Numbered from the stretch's first letter, positions 23,141 to 39,110 are shown. The stretch: DNA of 64,000 nucleotides from Hermodice carunculata (GCA_964020975.1 OZ026625.1:36073606-36137605), one strand, 5' to 3'. The notes: generated by a model not told the origin, from the sequence alone. Numbers and translations: made by a program.

Positions 23141-26100
23141 ATGAGCGATCTGTCCATTTTTTATGAGGCAGCTGCTTATATACATTTTTCAAAGGTGAGA
23201 TGGGATATGTTTAAAATTTTCACTCTTCAAATATGTTTGATTCAATCGAGACTTGCGACAAGTAGCCTTAACCTTCTATATACTTTACATCTTTGTATCA
23301 AATATAATTCACCAAGAAGCATTAGACGTACAGGTAAAGTAAGGCGTCTTTGCTTCCTGTTGACTTGTCAATTAGCAATTAATGCAGATAAACGTCCCTT
23401 TGGTCACATAATTACAAGGGTTGTACCCAACACTCCCGTCTATGTTCAGATAAAATTGATTTATCCTCAAAATGTAAACCTGACTATACTTCGGACGACA
23501 TTAGCTAAACGTTCACGTCAGCGATTGTTACATGAGGGGAACTTGCTATCCATAGATACTTGCAAAAGACCAATAGTAACCATTTTTAAAGCGAACGCTT
23601 TTCATATTGAAAATATTGTCACCATATCACCAGTAAACACAATCTGTGTTCATCATGCCAATCACTATTTTATGGCACTTTATGTGGCAATGTTCATTCC
23701 GAAAGTTTCCAAGCATGAGATTAACATTGAAAGAATAATAGTTCATATATTCCTAAGTGATTGCTTTTGTAATAAAATTACCACTGTATTCCAGCTTCTG
23801 GATGAAGATACATGCAAGCTTCTTAGGTATTGCACACTTTACGAACCAAGCGTAAATATGAAGCAGAACAGCAAAGTTAGGTCTACCAAATTGAATCCGC
23901 AAAGAATTATAAATCAATCCTGCAGAATTGTGCATCACTCAACAAACTTTATGACACAATCGTCAGGAATGAATCTTCTGCTAACAGCTCAACAGGCCAT
24001 GCTATTCCATGTTCGAGTTGTTCATATGTATTTGTTACATTCCAGTGAATGTAAATTGGTATTTCTGTATATCGCTGATTTAAGTACGCAGTTTCGGGAA
24101 GAGTCGCTGTTATGTGGTTATCAGCGGCATGTCAATCACACTTCGTCATCCAATAGAATAAGGATTTATGAAGGTTGCATCTTAGGTCCAGACATTGTTA
24201 AATCTATAATAATGACGGAATATACAAGGACGTTTATTTTGTTGACATACAAATGGCATGCCTTTAAGTTTCAGACAAAGTACATTTATATAAAACGGAG
24301 AAACACAAAAATAAACATGAACTTGTGTTTATTCGATTTTGTAACAAAGTTTAGTCAGCTTGATTTTATCTGGACTAAAATAGGTACTCTTGGAACTCGA
24401 TGGTTTGTGCTCTTTGATAGTTATGTCGTCTCAGCATGTGGAAATTGTATTGATTTTCAATCAGTAAATACGTTTTTAATGCGGACGTTGACGACACTCA
24501 CAATATTCCGACATTTGAAACAATATTACGTGAAAGGATACCAGACAAACTGGCATGTTTTTTCAATCAGAATTCATTATTGCCGAAGCCAGTCAGGAAC
24601 CAGTGTCATTATTTTCGATAGTCAACTTCCTCAGTACTTTTTAAAAATGAATCTAAAATCGAAAGTAGAAGTATCAAATAGCTTACGTTTGGACCATGCA
24701 GCTAGTTGTCAAAATGAAGGAATGTATTGGTTAAGACTTGTCACAAATCAAAATCATCGCATTCAAGCTGTAATTATTGAATACATTTTGCAAAAAAGAC
24801 AGGTAAAACAAAAGTGCTTATTTTCTGGTCTAATCTTTTACAACGGAGACTTTCTTAGTTCTCCAACATTGGGACCATTTTGTAAAACGTCAGGAGACAT
24901 GCTTATTTCATCCACTGGTAGCTTCATCCTTATACTGGAGTATTTCTGGTCTTTTTCAACACGAGCTAGCTTTAAACTGATAATATCTCTAACTGAATGC
25001 AACACAATCTACTACCAAAACCAGCGTAAAAGATCAACCAATTTACCTCTCGGAAACGAATTGTTCACAAAGTTATTTAGACATATCTTCCAGGTAAGCA
25101 TGCCTTGCTTTGTCATTGTTGTTAACTTTGATGGTATGGAAACACGAAAAAAACGCTTGAGTATGTTAACACCAACTTTCCATAGAAATATCAGTGTCGA
25201 TGTTAGGACGCTCAGTCGTGGACCTTTCAGGTTGTCGGCTTGTCCCATATGTATAAGGACTCTATGTCAGGATGGCTTTGCCCATGACTTGTATATTGAA
25301 CAAGAAAATCAGCCAACAATATTGACTCACTCAAAGATAATCCAGGTAATATTTCGTTTTTCTTTATGCTCCATCCAGGATGACCAACTAATATTTTCTG
25401 TTGGATTTTATGACTTATGTATCAAAAGGTCCTTCCCTAAAACAAAACACGTTTTGTCACAACAGAGGGGTACTTTCAAATGTTTCAATTATTACCTGCC
25501 TCATTCTAGGTTTTACATAAAATTATCAAGTCTGGAATCCCTTATCCCATGTCGATTGCACCTTGTTCTTCAATATTTACAAACAAACGGACTGTGTTAC
25601 AGATATTGGAACATAGAAGTTTCCTTCGAGCAGCAATTTAATGTTCTGAGATATTGGTTTGACAAACATATGAAATACAAGGTTCTCAAAATTAAATGGA
25701 CCTGGAAAACAATACAAAAATTTCATTTGAAATGGATTTATGCAGGCGTAATGGACTGTATAGTTAAAAGTACGCACAAATCTGTCAGCGCCTGTTCAAT
25801 TAGACTTGAATTATTTACAGACTTTTATTTCCTTTTTCCAACAAAAATTAATTTCCCGCCCATCCATTTTACAAAGAGTTCTAGGTATGAATATTTCGGG
25901 TGGATGGTTGATTTGTATAGTATTGGAGATTATTTTCTGGAATTTAAAAGTAACAACAGATTACATTTACATGGAATCAGCTGGTATAAGGCAGAGTTAA
26001 AGTGTAAAGTACACAATTACCACCTAATTGCTGTGAATGACAAGGGTGAACTCAGTATGCTCCTGCAGCAGTTACACTTGTACAGGTACCAAAAGCTTAC

Positions 26101-26164
26101 AACACCACATCATGGTTTCCTATTTGCAGCCTCCTTCCAGTTCATCGGTCTACGAAAATCTGAG
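23141..26164 (+). CDS. Giant exon: CUB-like, cysteine-rich protein with C-type lectin-like half domain (paralogue A)
   Basis: An uninterrupted 1008-codon reading frame up to a splice donor (CTGAG|GTAACT, phase 0 at 26164); the frame runs on to 26293 only by chance. Near residues 526-618 is the clearest CUB-like unit: CQNEGMYWLRLVTNQ, then KCLFSGLIFYNGDFL, LGPFCKTSGDMLISS and SFILILEYF. A weaker unit lies at about 262-345 (ECKLVFLYIADL, LLCGYQRHVNHTSSSN). Residues about 945-1008 have the first half of a C-type lectin fold: HGISWYKAELKCKVHNYHLI, AVNDKGEL and FQFIGLRKSE. CUB and lectin domains usually bind proteins or glycans outside the cell. No signal peptide is visible. A stop (TAG) lies 15 bases upstream of the ATG in both paralogues, and TAG|AGA could equally be a phase-0 splice acceptor, so this is probably an internal exon. 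Composition is rich in I/F/Y/K/H and poor in acidic residues. No named family was recognised. Confidence 0.75.
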
Positions 26165-29083
<2,919 letters not shown>

Positions 29084-29399
29084 CTAAAACCCTGCCATGT
29101 AAGGTAATACCAGTAGATTTACACGGGTGATCAAATGTGTTTAAATTGGATATCCATTATTCTTCCAAGACTATCCATTGTCATTTCCCTTTTCATATTA
29201 TTCTCATATTTCATTGCCATCAAAAATAAATTGCTAGAAAAAAGATACCCCCCCCTCGTTCAACATTATGCACATGTTATGATGAAGTCTGTTTGCGACA
29301 TTGGTTAACTTTATCATACTTTCCTTTTTACATCTCTTTTGGGAGGAAAAGTTGATCCTTAAAAGGACCGTTTTAGTTGTTGTTGTTGTTTGGATGATG

Positions 29400-30500
29400 C
29401 ATGCATCAATGTTGGGTGTGACCATCATGCATCTGTAAGCAAGCTTGGATTGCTTTGACCTGCTGTTTGTTAGCTTTGTGATTACAGCCTAGCAAATTTG
29501 ATCCCACTGCTGTGAAATTCTGTACCAGTTGGGCCAGGGTGGCTTCCAGATTCCTCATACTAATCCCTGGTTCTACGGCCAAGCACATCCCTCAAATGAT
29601 CCATGGGGAACAGATCAGGAAAACGGGCTGGCCTAGAAAACAAGAGGATATTGTGATGCTGTAGAAACTGAATCCTGATTCAGGCCTGTTGTGGTCGTGG
29701 GTTACCCTGTGGAAACAGTAGCCGTGGATAGTGTTTGATCCTTTCGTCACCTATGGTTCGGCTCAGTTCCAGGTACTGTGGACCTGTTACTGTTCAATTC
29801 ACCCTCATGACAGCTGCAGCTGTAATTGCCCCCACGCCACATCATGACACTGCCTCCTTTGTAGTGGTCACGTTCAACCGTACATCCTTTTACAAACCTC
29901 TCAGAAGGCATTCGTCTAGCTTGTATTCTCCCATCATGGAAATCCAAGCCCGATTGGTGATTTTTCTGATCACATTGCACTGTTCCATTGACTTCTGATC
30001 CAGGCTGCTTGTTCTTCACATCCCCAACCCATCGTATTAAGTCTGCAGGACTGAGAGGGATGCAAATGGCAGGGCATTATCCCCTTAGTTCGGCCGACAC
30101 TGGTCTTGTATTAATGGTAGACAGTCATGCTCAGATGTTGTAGGCTTGGTGCCACTGCTGACGATAACTTTTGGTAGAAAGAATCCTGTGCCTCTTTACA
30201 CACTGGATTAGGCAAGGGTCATTCTCCCGTTTGGATAGTCTTGTTCACCTAGCTCCAGCCTCCTTTTGCATACTTTGGTTTCCTGGTAACAGTCCCCCAC
30301 CTTCTAACCGATGGCCAGGAGCACCTCATTATTTTGGCAACCTCACACAAAGAAAAGCGTGCCTCCATCAACCCAATGATTCTGTCCCTGTCAAATTTAG
30401 ACAGTTGTTAGTGACCAATATACCATGGCATTGTGGATTCACATGGATCCCAGTAGGGCCAGGGCCCCCTTATAAAGCGCATCACCACCATTGTACCAAA
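29400..30500 (-). mobile_element. Dead Tc1-like transposon (block A)
   Basis: Minus-strand fragments in different frames show KGGSVMMWRGGNY (the GGSVMVWG block of Tc1 transposases) at about 29830, LDFHDGRIQ upstream at about 29945, and RPARFPDLFPMDHLRDVLGR at about 29590-29630, which is the 'WPARSPDLNPIEHLWD' block holding the third catalytic residue position. Several stops and shifts separate them. The element is present at the same place in block B (48180-49250), so it inserted before the duplication. Terminal repeats were not identified. Confidence 0.75.
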
Positions 30501-30546
30501 CACATTTTTCATACCTCTTTAGCTGTTGTCTTGTTTTCAGGACATG

Positions 30547-30547
<1 letters not shown>

Positions 30548-30584
<37 letters not shown>

Positions 30585-30840
30585 CTGCTCAGCCATACCC
30601 TAAGCTGTCCTGTTTATGTTACATACTATTCAATGTGACATACATATTCTCTATGTGAAGGCATATTTACAGTGGCCCATGTTAATCTAATGGGGATGTC
30701 ATTTTTTGTCCCATTAGTATGCTTGTATTATGGATTCTTCCCACCCATCTTGCAAAGGGATTTTAACAATATAAAAGTATCCATTTTACTTCTAAAAAGT
30801 TCAACAAGCCAGTTAGGTAAATCTTTGTATATTGTACACA

Positions 30841-30922
<82 letters not shown>

Positions 30923-30926
30923 TGAT

Positions 30927-30990
<64 letters not shown>
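30548..30990. repeat. (GT)n, (AT)n and (GATA)n microsatellites
   Basis: GT run at about 30548-30582, AT run at 30844-30917, and about sixteen TAGA units at 30928-30990. Block B has the same series with different lengths and motifs: broken GT at 49263-49292, AT at 49604-49665, then GTAT units instead of GATA. Confidence 0.95.
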
Positions 30991-32016
30991 TTTGTGTGTG
31001 TATGTATGTGTGTATACGTATGGATAGCAGTAAAGACTGCTACTGTTGCTACATGAGGGGGGGGGGGTCAGTAATCTTGGTTTAGTCTGCAGCACCTTTT
31101 TAGCTGACAGTGTGGAGTATATTTCTTGGTTATACAGTTGGCAAACTGTGCATGACCAGGACGCCATTCATTTGACCTAATCTCTGTGGTTTCTTGCGCT
31201 GCCGAATTACACTGTTCGAAATTAATAGTTTAAGATTTATTACATTGCTCTGTCACTCATGACACCTGTGTGCCACCCCTCAATTACTAGCTTTCACAAT
31301 ACTTTATTTTCTGGCAAGCCTTATGGTCCGGAAGAACATTTATCACATTCATAAATTCCAACTATACAATTACAGAAAAGTTTGATGCATCACACAAAAA
31401 GCAAAGTTTCATGTGTTTCCAAAACATCATTTTACAGCTTTCAATACCAATGTAAGAAGAAAATCACGCCTGGCTTGAGACAGGCAGCCATCCATTAAGG
31501 CGACTGGTGGTTTTAAACAGTCCTCACAACCTATGAAATGTTTTCGGTCAACTGCAAAATTTAGGTTTTCCACACATGTAGACATAGCCACTGAAAACGC
31601 AACATTTGCCATTTGTGCCCAAGATAAAAAGAGACATGGTAGCCCTGCCATTTTTTAAATTGGTGTTTCCGATTTGCCGGTCTGCTTAAATAGCAACAAG
31701 CCAGCAACAAATCAAAAAAAAAAAAAAAAAAAAAAGTAAGGAAAGGAAGAAAGATAATCGACCTACATAATTCTTGTGACATTTATAACTTCCAACATTA
31801 CAAAATACCTGTACCTCCATTATAACCGAGTCGAAGTTCACAGGCCAAGAATCTGGCCTTTTCTTTAGCAGCAAATTTTGGCCTCCTAGTGAAACTAGCC
31901 TCCAGTCAAACCATTCCTCAGTTAAAGCAGCCTTAAGTAAAAATGGCATCAAGTCAAACCAGCCCCCAGTCATATGGACCTCAGTCCAACCAAAACAGCC
32001 TCCAGTCAGAGTTAGA

Positions 32017-33040
32017 ATAAGAATTTATTTATTTGACAGAAAATACTCATACATGATGAACAGATCAAACAGTATGTAATAGATAAAACTGAATATCATG
32101 CTATTGTTTGTAGAAAAAAAAACAATGTCAGGAAGACCCCAGCTAAGGACTGTTTGACTGCTACCACTGGGGCCATCTGAGGAGAAAATTTATTGATGAA
32201 TCTTACCTTGCAAATCCTACATTTTACAGAATGTATAAAGGGACACAAAATATAAGCTGTATGGAGGATATTATTTAATACAAAACTTACCATCAATAAT
32301 ATTCATCTATGACAAACAAAACAATTTGCACAGTGCCCACAACTTTGTATCGCTACAAGAAATACATCTTCGTGTAAGAAGGCCATAATAAGAAATGTGT
32401 ACATATTTTGTTTTCAGTAATGCAGGAAAGGAGATGTCTAATATGCAATACATTGTTCACAGGTAGATTTTTTAGGTTTTTGGGTGGGCAGTTTCTCTAT
32501 TTTTTTATACTTTTGTTTGGAATGAGTTCAAGGAGGGAGTGCAAAATGTAGAAATATAAAGGCGACTGATTTTTTTACGTCTCTGAAATAAAGCTTTATA
32601 GCTTTTAGTTTAAAGAGATTGTATACTTTTACAATATTTAGTTTTTTATACAGTGGATCCTTGTGGGCATACAATGCTTAAGAGTATATGAGATGCACGG
32701 CTTTTTCCGCCAGGATTCATATGCGATCGCATGAGAAATCCCAAGCAAGCATAAAATAATTTATGACAGACAGAAATAACGAATTGTAAATTAGTACCAT
32801 ACGACTTGTTGGAATATATTTATGTAATTATTCAAGAATTCCAATCATTTTATTCAGTTTGTTTACTACCTTATTGATTTGAGCTCTACAATTTAAATGT
32901 TTTTGACCTATTAGTACAAGGAATTGAAATTTCGCAGTTTTAGAAATTGAAGTATTGCTTAATTTCAAATCAAAGTTAAATAATTTTTTCTTTGATAATA
33001 ATCATAAAGCATTTACTTTTTGTTTGATACATTTTAAGAT
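32017..33040 (-). mobile_element. LINE 3' region (block A), cut at the duplication edge
   Basis: The minus strand from about 32960 reads FQFLVLIGQKHLN..., NKLNKMIGILE, KYIPTSRMVLIYNSLFL and YFMLAWDFS, which is the post-palm region of jockey/CR1-type LINE polymerases ('HL.W..HI..+.KKLN...GIL...LP...L..+Y.SL..P...Y....W'). The same piece in block B (LVVQKHLN, KKLNSVTGIL) continues upstream into an RT palm fragment (53360-53590), missing here. The left end at 32017 ('agaatttatttatttgacag') has the look of a LINE 3' end. Both copies are decayed. Confidence 0.6.
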
Positions 33041-33049
33041 AATTTGTAC

Positions 33050-33620
33050 TTTGGTTGACTGGGATAAGATCTGTCGTGAGGTAAGTGAAATAATGTTGAT
33101 GAAGTCCAGCGAAAATGGGAAATAGGGAAGGGGGAGGGGGTAATAGCAGAGATTGACAAAAGTAAATTTGCTAAGCGTAAATATGACAGGTGGCATGGCA
33201 TAAAATCTGGGTGGGTATTTGGTGGTAGGGAGAAACGCAACAAAAATTCAATGTTCTCGTTGGCTGTCCCAGACAGAAGTGCTGAAACTTTGGTTCGTAT
33301 ATTAAAGAATCAAATAGCACCTGGCAGTATAATTTACAATGACTGTTGGAAAGCAGATTAGATTCCGAAGGATACAGTCATTTGACGGAGTAACCATTTA
33401 CCTAATTTTGCAGATGCAAACACAGGTTGCCACGCTAATTAAATTGAGGGAGAATGGCAAAAGGTGAAATATAGTTTTGTCATGCCAACGTACAGTAATG
33501 TAAGAGATGAATTCCTGTTTGGGGACCTGGCGGCATATGCGTGGAGATGTAGTCTGAGCGAGGGAAATGACTTGTTGATGTCTCTCTCGACAGATATGTG
33601 TACAACTGTGTACACTGGAC
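33050..33620 (+). pseudogene. Merlin / IS1595-like transposase relic
   Basis: The plus strand reads AEIDKSKFAKRKYDRWHGI, GWVFGGREKRNKNSMF, AVPDRSAETLVRILKNQIAP, GSIIYNDCWKA, NFADANTGCHAN and IEGEWQKVKY, then DEFLFGDLAAYAWR. This is the full order of the DDE_Tnp_IS1595 (ISXO2-like) domain: catalytic aspartates in EIDKSKF and NDCW and the glutamate region IEG.W. Stops after WKAD, after DTVI and inside HAN*IEG, and small shifts, make it dead. Immediately before it, WDKICREVSEIM fits the region just upstream of the domain. It starts within about ten bases of the end of block A and is absent from block B. Confidence 0.8.

Positions 33621-33621
<1 letters not shown>

Positions 33622-33702
<81 letters not shown>
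33622..33702. repeat. (GT)n-(GA)n compound microsatellite
   Basis: A pure GT run (about 33622-33658) switching directly to a pure GA run (to 33702). It explains the serine/leucine and threonine/histidine repeat frames on the minus strand. It truncates the end of the Merlin relic. Confidence 0.95.
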
Positions 33703-33707
<5 letters not shown>

Positions 33708-34319
33708 CAAGCACTGCAAGTAAAAAATACCGTAATGAAACACAAAATGAATTGTAATAATATAACTACTTGATGATTGCAAAATGTGCAGCAAATACTA
33801 TGACATTTAATGCAAATTTGCCAAAGTGTATGAAGATGCATTAGTAAGGATTGGTTGATTATAGTTTGCGATATATAGCATATAAAGTATAAGTTAGCAT
33901 AGCATATTAGTTTAGTTTGAAATATGCAAAAAGCACAGGAAGTTAAAGAAATTAAAAGTGCAAAAATATTATGAATTTTACAGGAAGGGAAAATTGAGGT
34001 ACATGACGAGAGGTTGTAAAATAAAATTTATGTGTGTTGTTTATTCGTTGTTTAGAATCGGTCCACGAATTTTGCCGGTCAGATGATTCACCAAAAACGA
34101 TCCTTTTTCTTATGTGGGGTGTTTATTCACTCATTAAAGTGTAAATAGCAGAGTTAACACTTGGTTCAAGACCATTTATCACCAAATTTTCCATAGATAT
34201 CAAGTTTATATGGTAGGTAAATAAAATGATACTGTAAATCTAGCGTATACAATTACTGCACACCATATGTTTCTTTGATATAACTCAATTAAACATCTGT
34301 GTTCAAAGTTAAGGTAGAC
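33703..34319. other. Gene-free stretch
   Basis: AT-rich spacer between the microsatellite and the 0.5-kb tandem array. No gene or element end recognised. Confidence 0.45.
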
Positions 34320-36130
34320 CCAGATAGGAACCGAGCCAGCCTTTTGAAGAACTTTGTTTGACCCTTCTACAAGGAATATATCCACCAAGTTTCAGCTTCA
34401 TCCGAGTGGCGGTTCTGCAAAAAAGAGTTGAAAATAACAAAAACACACAAAAAATCACAAAAAAAAAAAAAAAAACGGAAAAAAATTGCAGCACCAACTG
34501 ATGACGAAATTCTGAACTTAGAGTTCCCAGCTGTGTCCCTGTGAGATATCAAAGCAACTGGGTGAGAGGTTTCTCAGAAGATATTTTAAGATTTGCCCCC
34601 CCCCCCCAAAAAAAACCAAAAACAAAAAAACAAAAACAAAAACAAAAACAAAAAATCATAAAAAATCCAGAAATCACTGGAGCATAACCATTTGAACAAA
34701 CTTGGTAGAGACTTACCCAGGGTATATCCGCGCCAAGTTTGAAGTAAATTTGGCTTACAGTTTTTCAGAAGAAGTCGAAAATGTAAATTGTGGATGATGA
34801 CGGACGGACAGACGAAGGACCCTCAAAAAAGCTCAGCTAACTGACTAGTCAGCAGAGCTAAAGATGTGAATAAGCATCAGAATGTCCATTGACTTCCATA
34901 GTAATCAATAGGAAAGCTGCATTGACTACCAGGTACTTGAATTGAAAAAATCGTTAAAAATCAGGAATCCACATCAGTGCCACCTAGTGAACAACTCTGT
35001 TTGACCCTTCTACAAGAACGTATCCACCACCTTTCAGCTTAATCTGAGTGTTCTGAAGAAGAAGTCAAAAATAGCTAAAACACACAAAAATTCATTAAAA
35101 AAATTAGAAAAAGTCGCATCACCACCTGGTGAACAAATTAAGAACTAGGATCCCTGGCAGGGTCCCTGTGGGATATCAAAGCAATTGGGTGGGCGGTTTC
35201 GAAGAAGATGAATTTTTAAGATTTGCCCCCAAAAGAACAAAAAACTCATCAAAAATCCAAAAATCACTGGAGCGTGACCATTTGAACAAACCTGGTAGAG
35301 ACTCACCCAGGGTACATCCCCACCAAGTTTGAAGTCAATCTAGATGACGGTTTTGCAGAAGTCAAAAATGTGAATCAGCATTAGAATGTCGATTGACTTG
35401 CATAGTAATCAATAGGAAAGCTGCATTGACCACCGAGTACCTGAATTTAAAAAATCAAAATCAGGAATCCACAGCAGTGCCACCTAGTGAACAACTTTGT
35501 TGGACCCTTCTACAAGCAACATATCCCCTAAGTTTCAGCTTAATCTGAGTGACGGTTCTGGAGAAAAAGGCGAAAATAGCAAAAACACACAAAAATTCAT
35601 ATAAAAATAGAAAATCTCAGCGCCACCTGGTGAACAAATTAAGAACTAGAAGTCCCTGGCAGGGTCCCTGTGGGATATCAAAGCAACTGGGTGGGCGGTT
35701 TCAGAGAAAAAGATTTTTTAAGATTTGCCCCCAAAAAGAACAAAAAAATTCATAAAAAAATCCAAAAATCAATAGACCGCAACCATTTGTACAAACTTGG
35801 TAGAGATCTACCCAAGGCACATCCCCACCAAGTTTGAAGTAAATCTGGCCAAAATTATTTAAGTTATAACCATTAGAAGAAATTTCCATGTAAAACTTTC
35901 CTATTAAAACTTTTGTCAAGATTTTTGAAAAAAATTCATTTAAAATCCAAAAATCACTGGAGCATAAACATTTCAACAAACCTCATAGAAACTAACCCAA
36001 GGTACATTGCCACGAAGTTTGAAGTCATTCTTGATAATGGTTTTGGAGGAGAAGTCGAAAATGTGAATTAGCATTAGAATGTCCATTGACTTCCATAGTA
36101 ATCAATAGGAAAGCTACATTGACCGATAAG
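34320..36130. repeat. Tandem array with a unit of about 0.5 kb
   Basis: Three landmarks recur in fixed order. 'gtttgacccttctacaag' occurs near 34348, 34997 and 35495. 'gtccctgtg(a/g)gatatcaaagca' occurs near 34534, 35160 and 35664. 'aaaaatca(c/a)tggagc' occurs near 34672, 35263, 35767 (variant) and 35948. Later units also share 'cattgacttccatagtaatcaataggaaagct'. The first unit holds extra A-rich filler and ends in 'gacggacggacagacgaagg'. Such cassettes are abundant dispersed repeats in marine invertebrates. No open frame of note. Confidence 0.85.
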
Positions 36131-36786
36131 CAGTCGGTTAAATTTAAGATGAGCATGGAGGGTACTCCTAGTACTTTTTGCAATTCCGATCATTTTTACT
36201 GATTTTCCTATGAGGGTTTTACTTGGGATTTGCTTGAAAGGGGCCTTGGGCAGACAGTATGGGTAACCTGTGAATATATTTGTAAAAAGGTAAAGAAATC
36301 AAAGCAATTTGTTGAATACATATTTATTAAGCCATGGTCTAGTTTCTTAAAAAGAATGGTTCAATGGAAGTAGCTATGTGTGAGTGCAGTATCAACAACG
36401 TTATAAAAATTTCCTGTTCTAGGAGTTCAATGTCTGTGTAAAATATTTCTCCATGTAAGAGATAGTTTTATACTTAAGTGCAATTAGCGTTTTGTTAACC
36501 ACATTTTTTTTAGGGGGGGTTGTTTTTTTATGTTTTTTGTTTTTTTTTGTTTTTGTTTTTTTGTTTTTTGGATCAAATCTCCCAAAAAATTCTTTAAAGT
36601 TATTTGGATAAAAACTTTGAGTACTCATTGACCTCAACTCGTTTAATTTTTTTGAAATTCGATTTTCTTTCTAATTTTATGGCTTTTTGTTTCTTTGTTT
36701 CTTGATTCTTAAAACATGCCCACTGGATTATCTTTGAGCTTCGCAGGAATGTAGCTCAGCCAGATGCCTGCCAAAAGCAGATGACG
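36131..36786. other. Spacer before block B, T-rich run
   Basis: Holds a T/G-rich run at about 36506-36570 and no gene. It ends where similarity to block A begins. Confidence 0.5.
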
Positions 36787-37559
36787 TATGTTTTAATTTT
36801 AGATTTAAACATTGTTAAATTTGATTTCATGGTGAGCCATGGCTGGTGAGAGCGTATTTTAACATGATTACATTGGGAGTAGATGTGTGCTTGCATGTAT
36901 GTACAGATTTTGTTGAAAACTGCTGACTCTGTCACCTTCAGATTCACTGGGGTTGTACTTGGGCGGACCTTGATGACTTGGTCTATTTGTACTGGGACAA
37001 TGGTGTGACATGCAAGGATCCTCTACTATGAGCACGTTCAGAGTGTATGTGGATGACATGGATTTAATCCCCATGTTTACAGGGTCCCCACAGAGAGTCT
37101 GAGGACATGAGAAGTCTCGGACTGTTTGTGGTGCCTTCTAGTTTTTTTTGTAATAAACCACTTTTCTATCAAATATAATCTTATTCACATTCTAGGTAAA
37201 ATATTTGCATACATATAAGTGAGGTGAATGAGAAGAATGACGATATTGCAAATCGGCTGTCCAAAGAAATAGTGGAGCTTACCGGTTTCCTGCACCGTTC
37301 CCAGTACTGTACCGTTAAAAAAAGTCATATCGCAAGTTTGAACATTCTGATTACCTATAAAATTATTAATTCACGGTTAACTACTGTTGTAACTTCACAT
37401 AGATCTCTAGACTGCATATAATAATACTAAACTCTATCAAAAAGATTCGATTCGGATAGACAATGCCCTGCATATCTGGAGAATGCGGGTCAGTTTTCGT
37501 TCTCAGTTGCATGTGCAATGATCAAATCACTTTGTAATATTTCAGCTTACCTACGACAT

Positions 37560-38450
37560 GTTCGACATAACGTCTGTAACTTTGTGTGTACGGTTGAAAA
37601 GTAAATAGAAATCCCTTCCTTCTCGATTATGCATGTCGATATGTTGTGCTTTGTACGGAGTCATAATGGATAAGTCCATCGATGAATTTTATCTCTTAAT
37701 ACAGTTCATACCTCCAGAAAGTTGATATCTTTTTGTGGGCTAATTACAGGCTTTAGATTCAATAACACACATTTAGATGACCCCTGATTCTTGATATAAC
37801 AAATCTCAGCTCTTTGGCTCACAATCTATCATTGTTAGAGTACATATACAATGACAAGATCTTTGGCTAGAGTAATAACGATGTTGAGGTTTTGCCATTC
37901 AACGTAAAATTCGGTGTGATGTACCGTCAATGGCTGGGACTGCACATGGCATGTGTGTCCATGCTCCTATCACTATATGCCAATGTTCTGCCCTTCGCCA
38001 TTGAATGTCTCTCGCAAAAAATATCGTAAAGAATTGGCCAAAGCTAAATTATCTCATCACAGACAGGCTGATTTAAGATACTGAAAAGTGATGGCAATAG
38101 TACATAACATGGATATGATCGCAACCACATCAACAATAGCAGAAGTCTGTTTCTGGGAGACAAAATGCGGTCGTGGTTAAAGTTTCCTGCATCAAACGTA
38201 ACAAGTCACTGCAAACGTCCAGTGTCTCGCCGAAAATATAAAAGAAATCTTTTTGATGGGTTGAAAATTTTAGAAAACATCTCTACCACCCCATGTCTCC
38301 TCAAAGCTACCAACATCTGTTGCGCAAGTGGATATATGTAATGGCGGTATGGCGGATACAGCAGAAGCATATTTAATAGAATATTGACGAAGATCATATT
38401 CATTCCCTTTTGATGGCGGTGGTTCAAAAATCTTTGGTCTTCTACCATTG
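37560..38450 (-). pseudogene. PIF/Harbinger-type transposase relic (block B)
   Basis: Counterpart of the relic in block A. The minus strand gives QQMLVALRRHGVVEMFSKIF at the start, then FNHDRILSPRNRLLLLMWL, ELRFVISRIRGHLN and related pieces. B keeps more of the N-terminal part than A, because A lacks the adjoining DNA. Many stops. The catalytic DGT.H segment is eroded (reads close to SDRSMDTHAMC in one frame). Harbinger transposases also need a Myb-like partner, which is not seen. Confidence 0.6.
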
Positions 38451-39110
38451 CCAGAATGTTGCGCTTCTGTCGACGTGCATATTGTATCTATTTTACCTCA
38501 AAGGGAAAGAATGGGAACGAAGAAAAACTAACAAGCTATGACCGTTTAGTGTTGAACTCTATATCAATTTTCAATCAACACTGTTATCTGCATAGAAACA
38601 ATATGAAATCTTACAATTTGTTATAATAATTATGTATGTACTAAAGGTAAAATAATATACATTTTACCTTTACCAACACACTGCTAAAACATACAAATAA
38701 AAATCAAATAAAATTTTTCATTGATAGTTGGACTCCGTCATTGGTATCGGTAAAATGGTTCTATATTCAAATAATTCTTGCAAGGACTTTTCATTTAACG
38801 TCCAACAACCATAAAATTAAGAAACCAGTTTGGCTTAAGTTTTGAGGTGCTCCAGGTAAACACCTATCCTCGGGCCACTTTCCATGTATCGCTATTTTGA
38901 AGTGTGCTGAAGATGGCTGTTGACTTCGCTGGAATTAGTTAAAATTCAAAGAAGAGACAAATTATTTTTGACACCTTGGTATTATAAGATATAGTCCGAC
39001 ATGCCAAACCTGAAAGTGTATTAATGGAATTATCTAATGCCACCATGGGAACACATTTTCCACGCCTAAAGCTTGACAAGGGCATGGTCATGGGTGTTAG
39101 GCAGGACATT
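38341..39110. other. B-only segment of about 760 bases
   Basis: Block A jumps from 'gtggatgaatgtaatggc' (about 18240) to 'taacttccactacaaatcc' (about 18291), while block B has about 760 more bases between the same anchors. Part of the Harbinger N-terminal frame lies here, so a deletion in A is more likely than an insertion in B. No other gene. Confidence 0.6.

Noticed and set aside
33439-33841. Threonine/histidine and serine/leucine repeat frames
   Set aside because: Produced by the GT/GA microsatellite on the minus strand of the Merlin relic.
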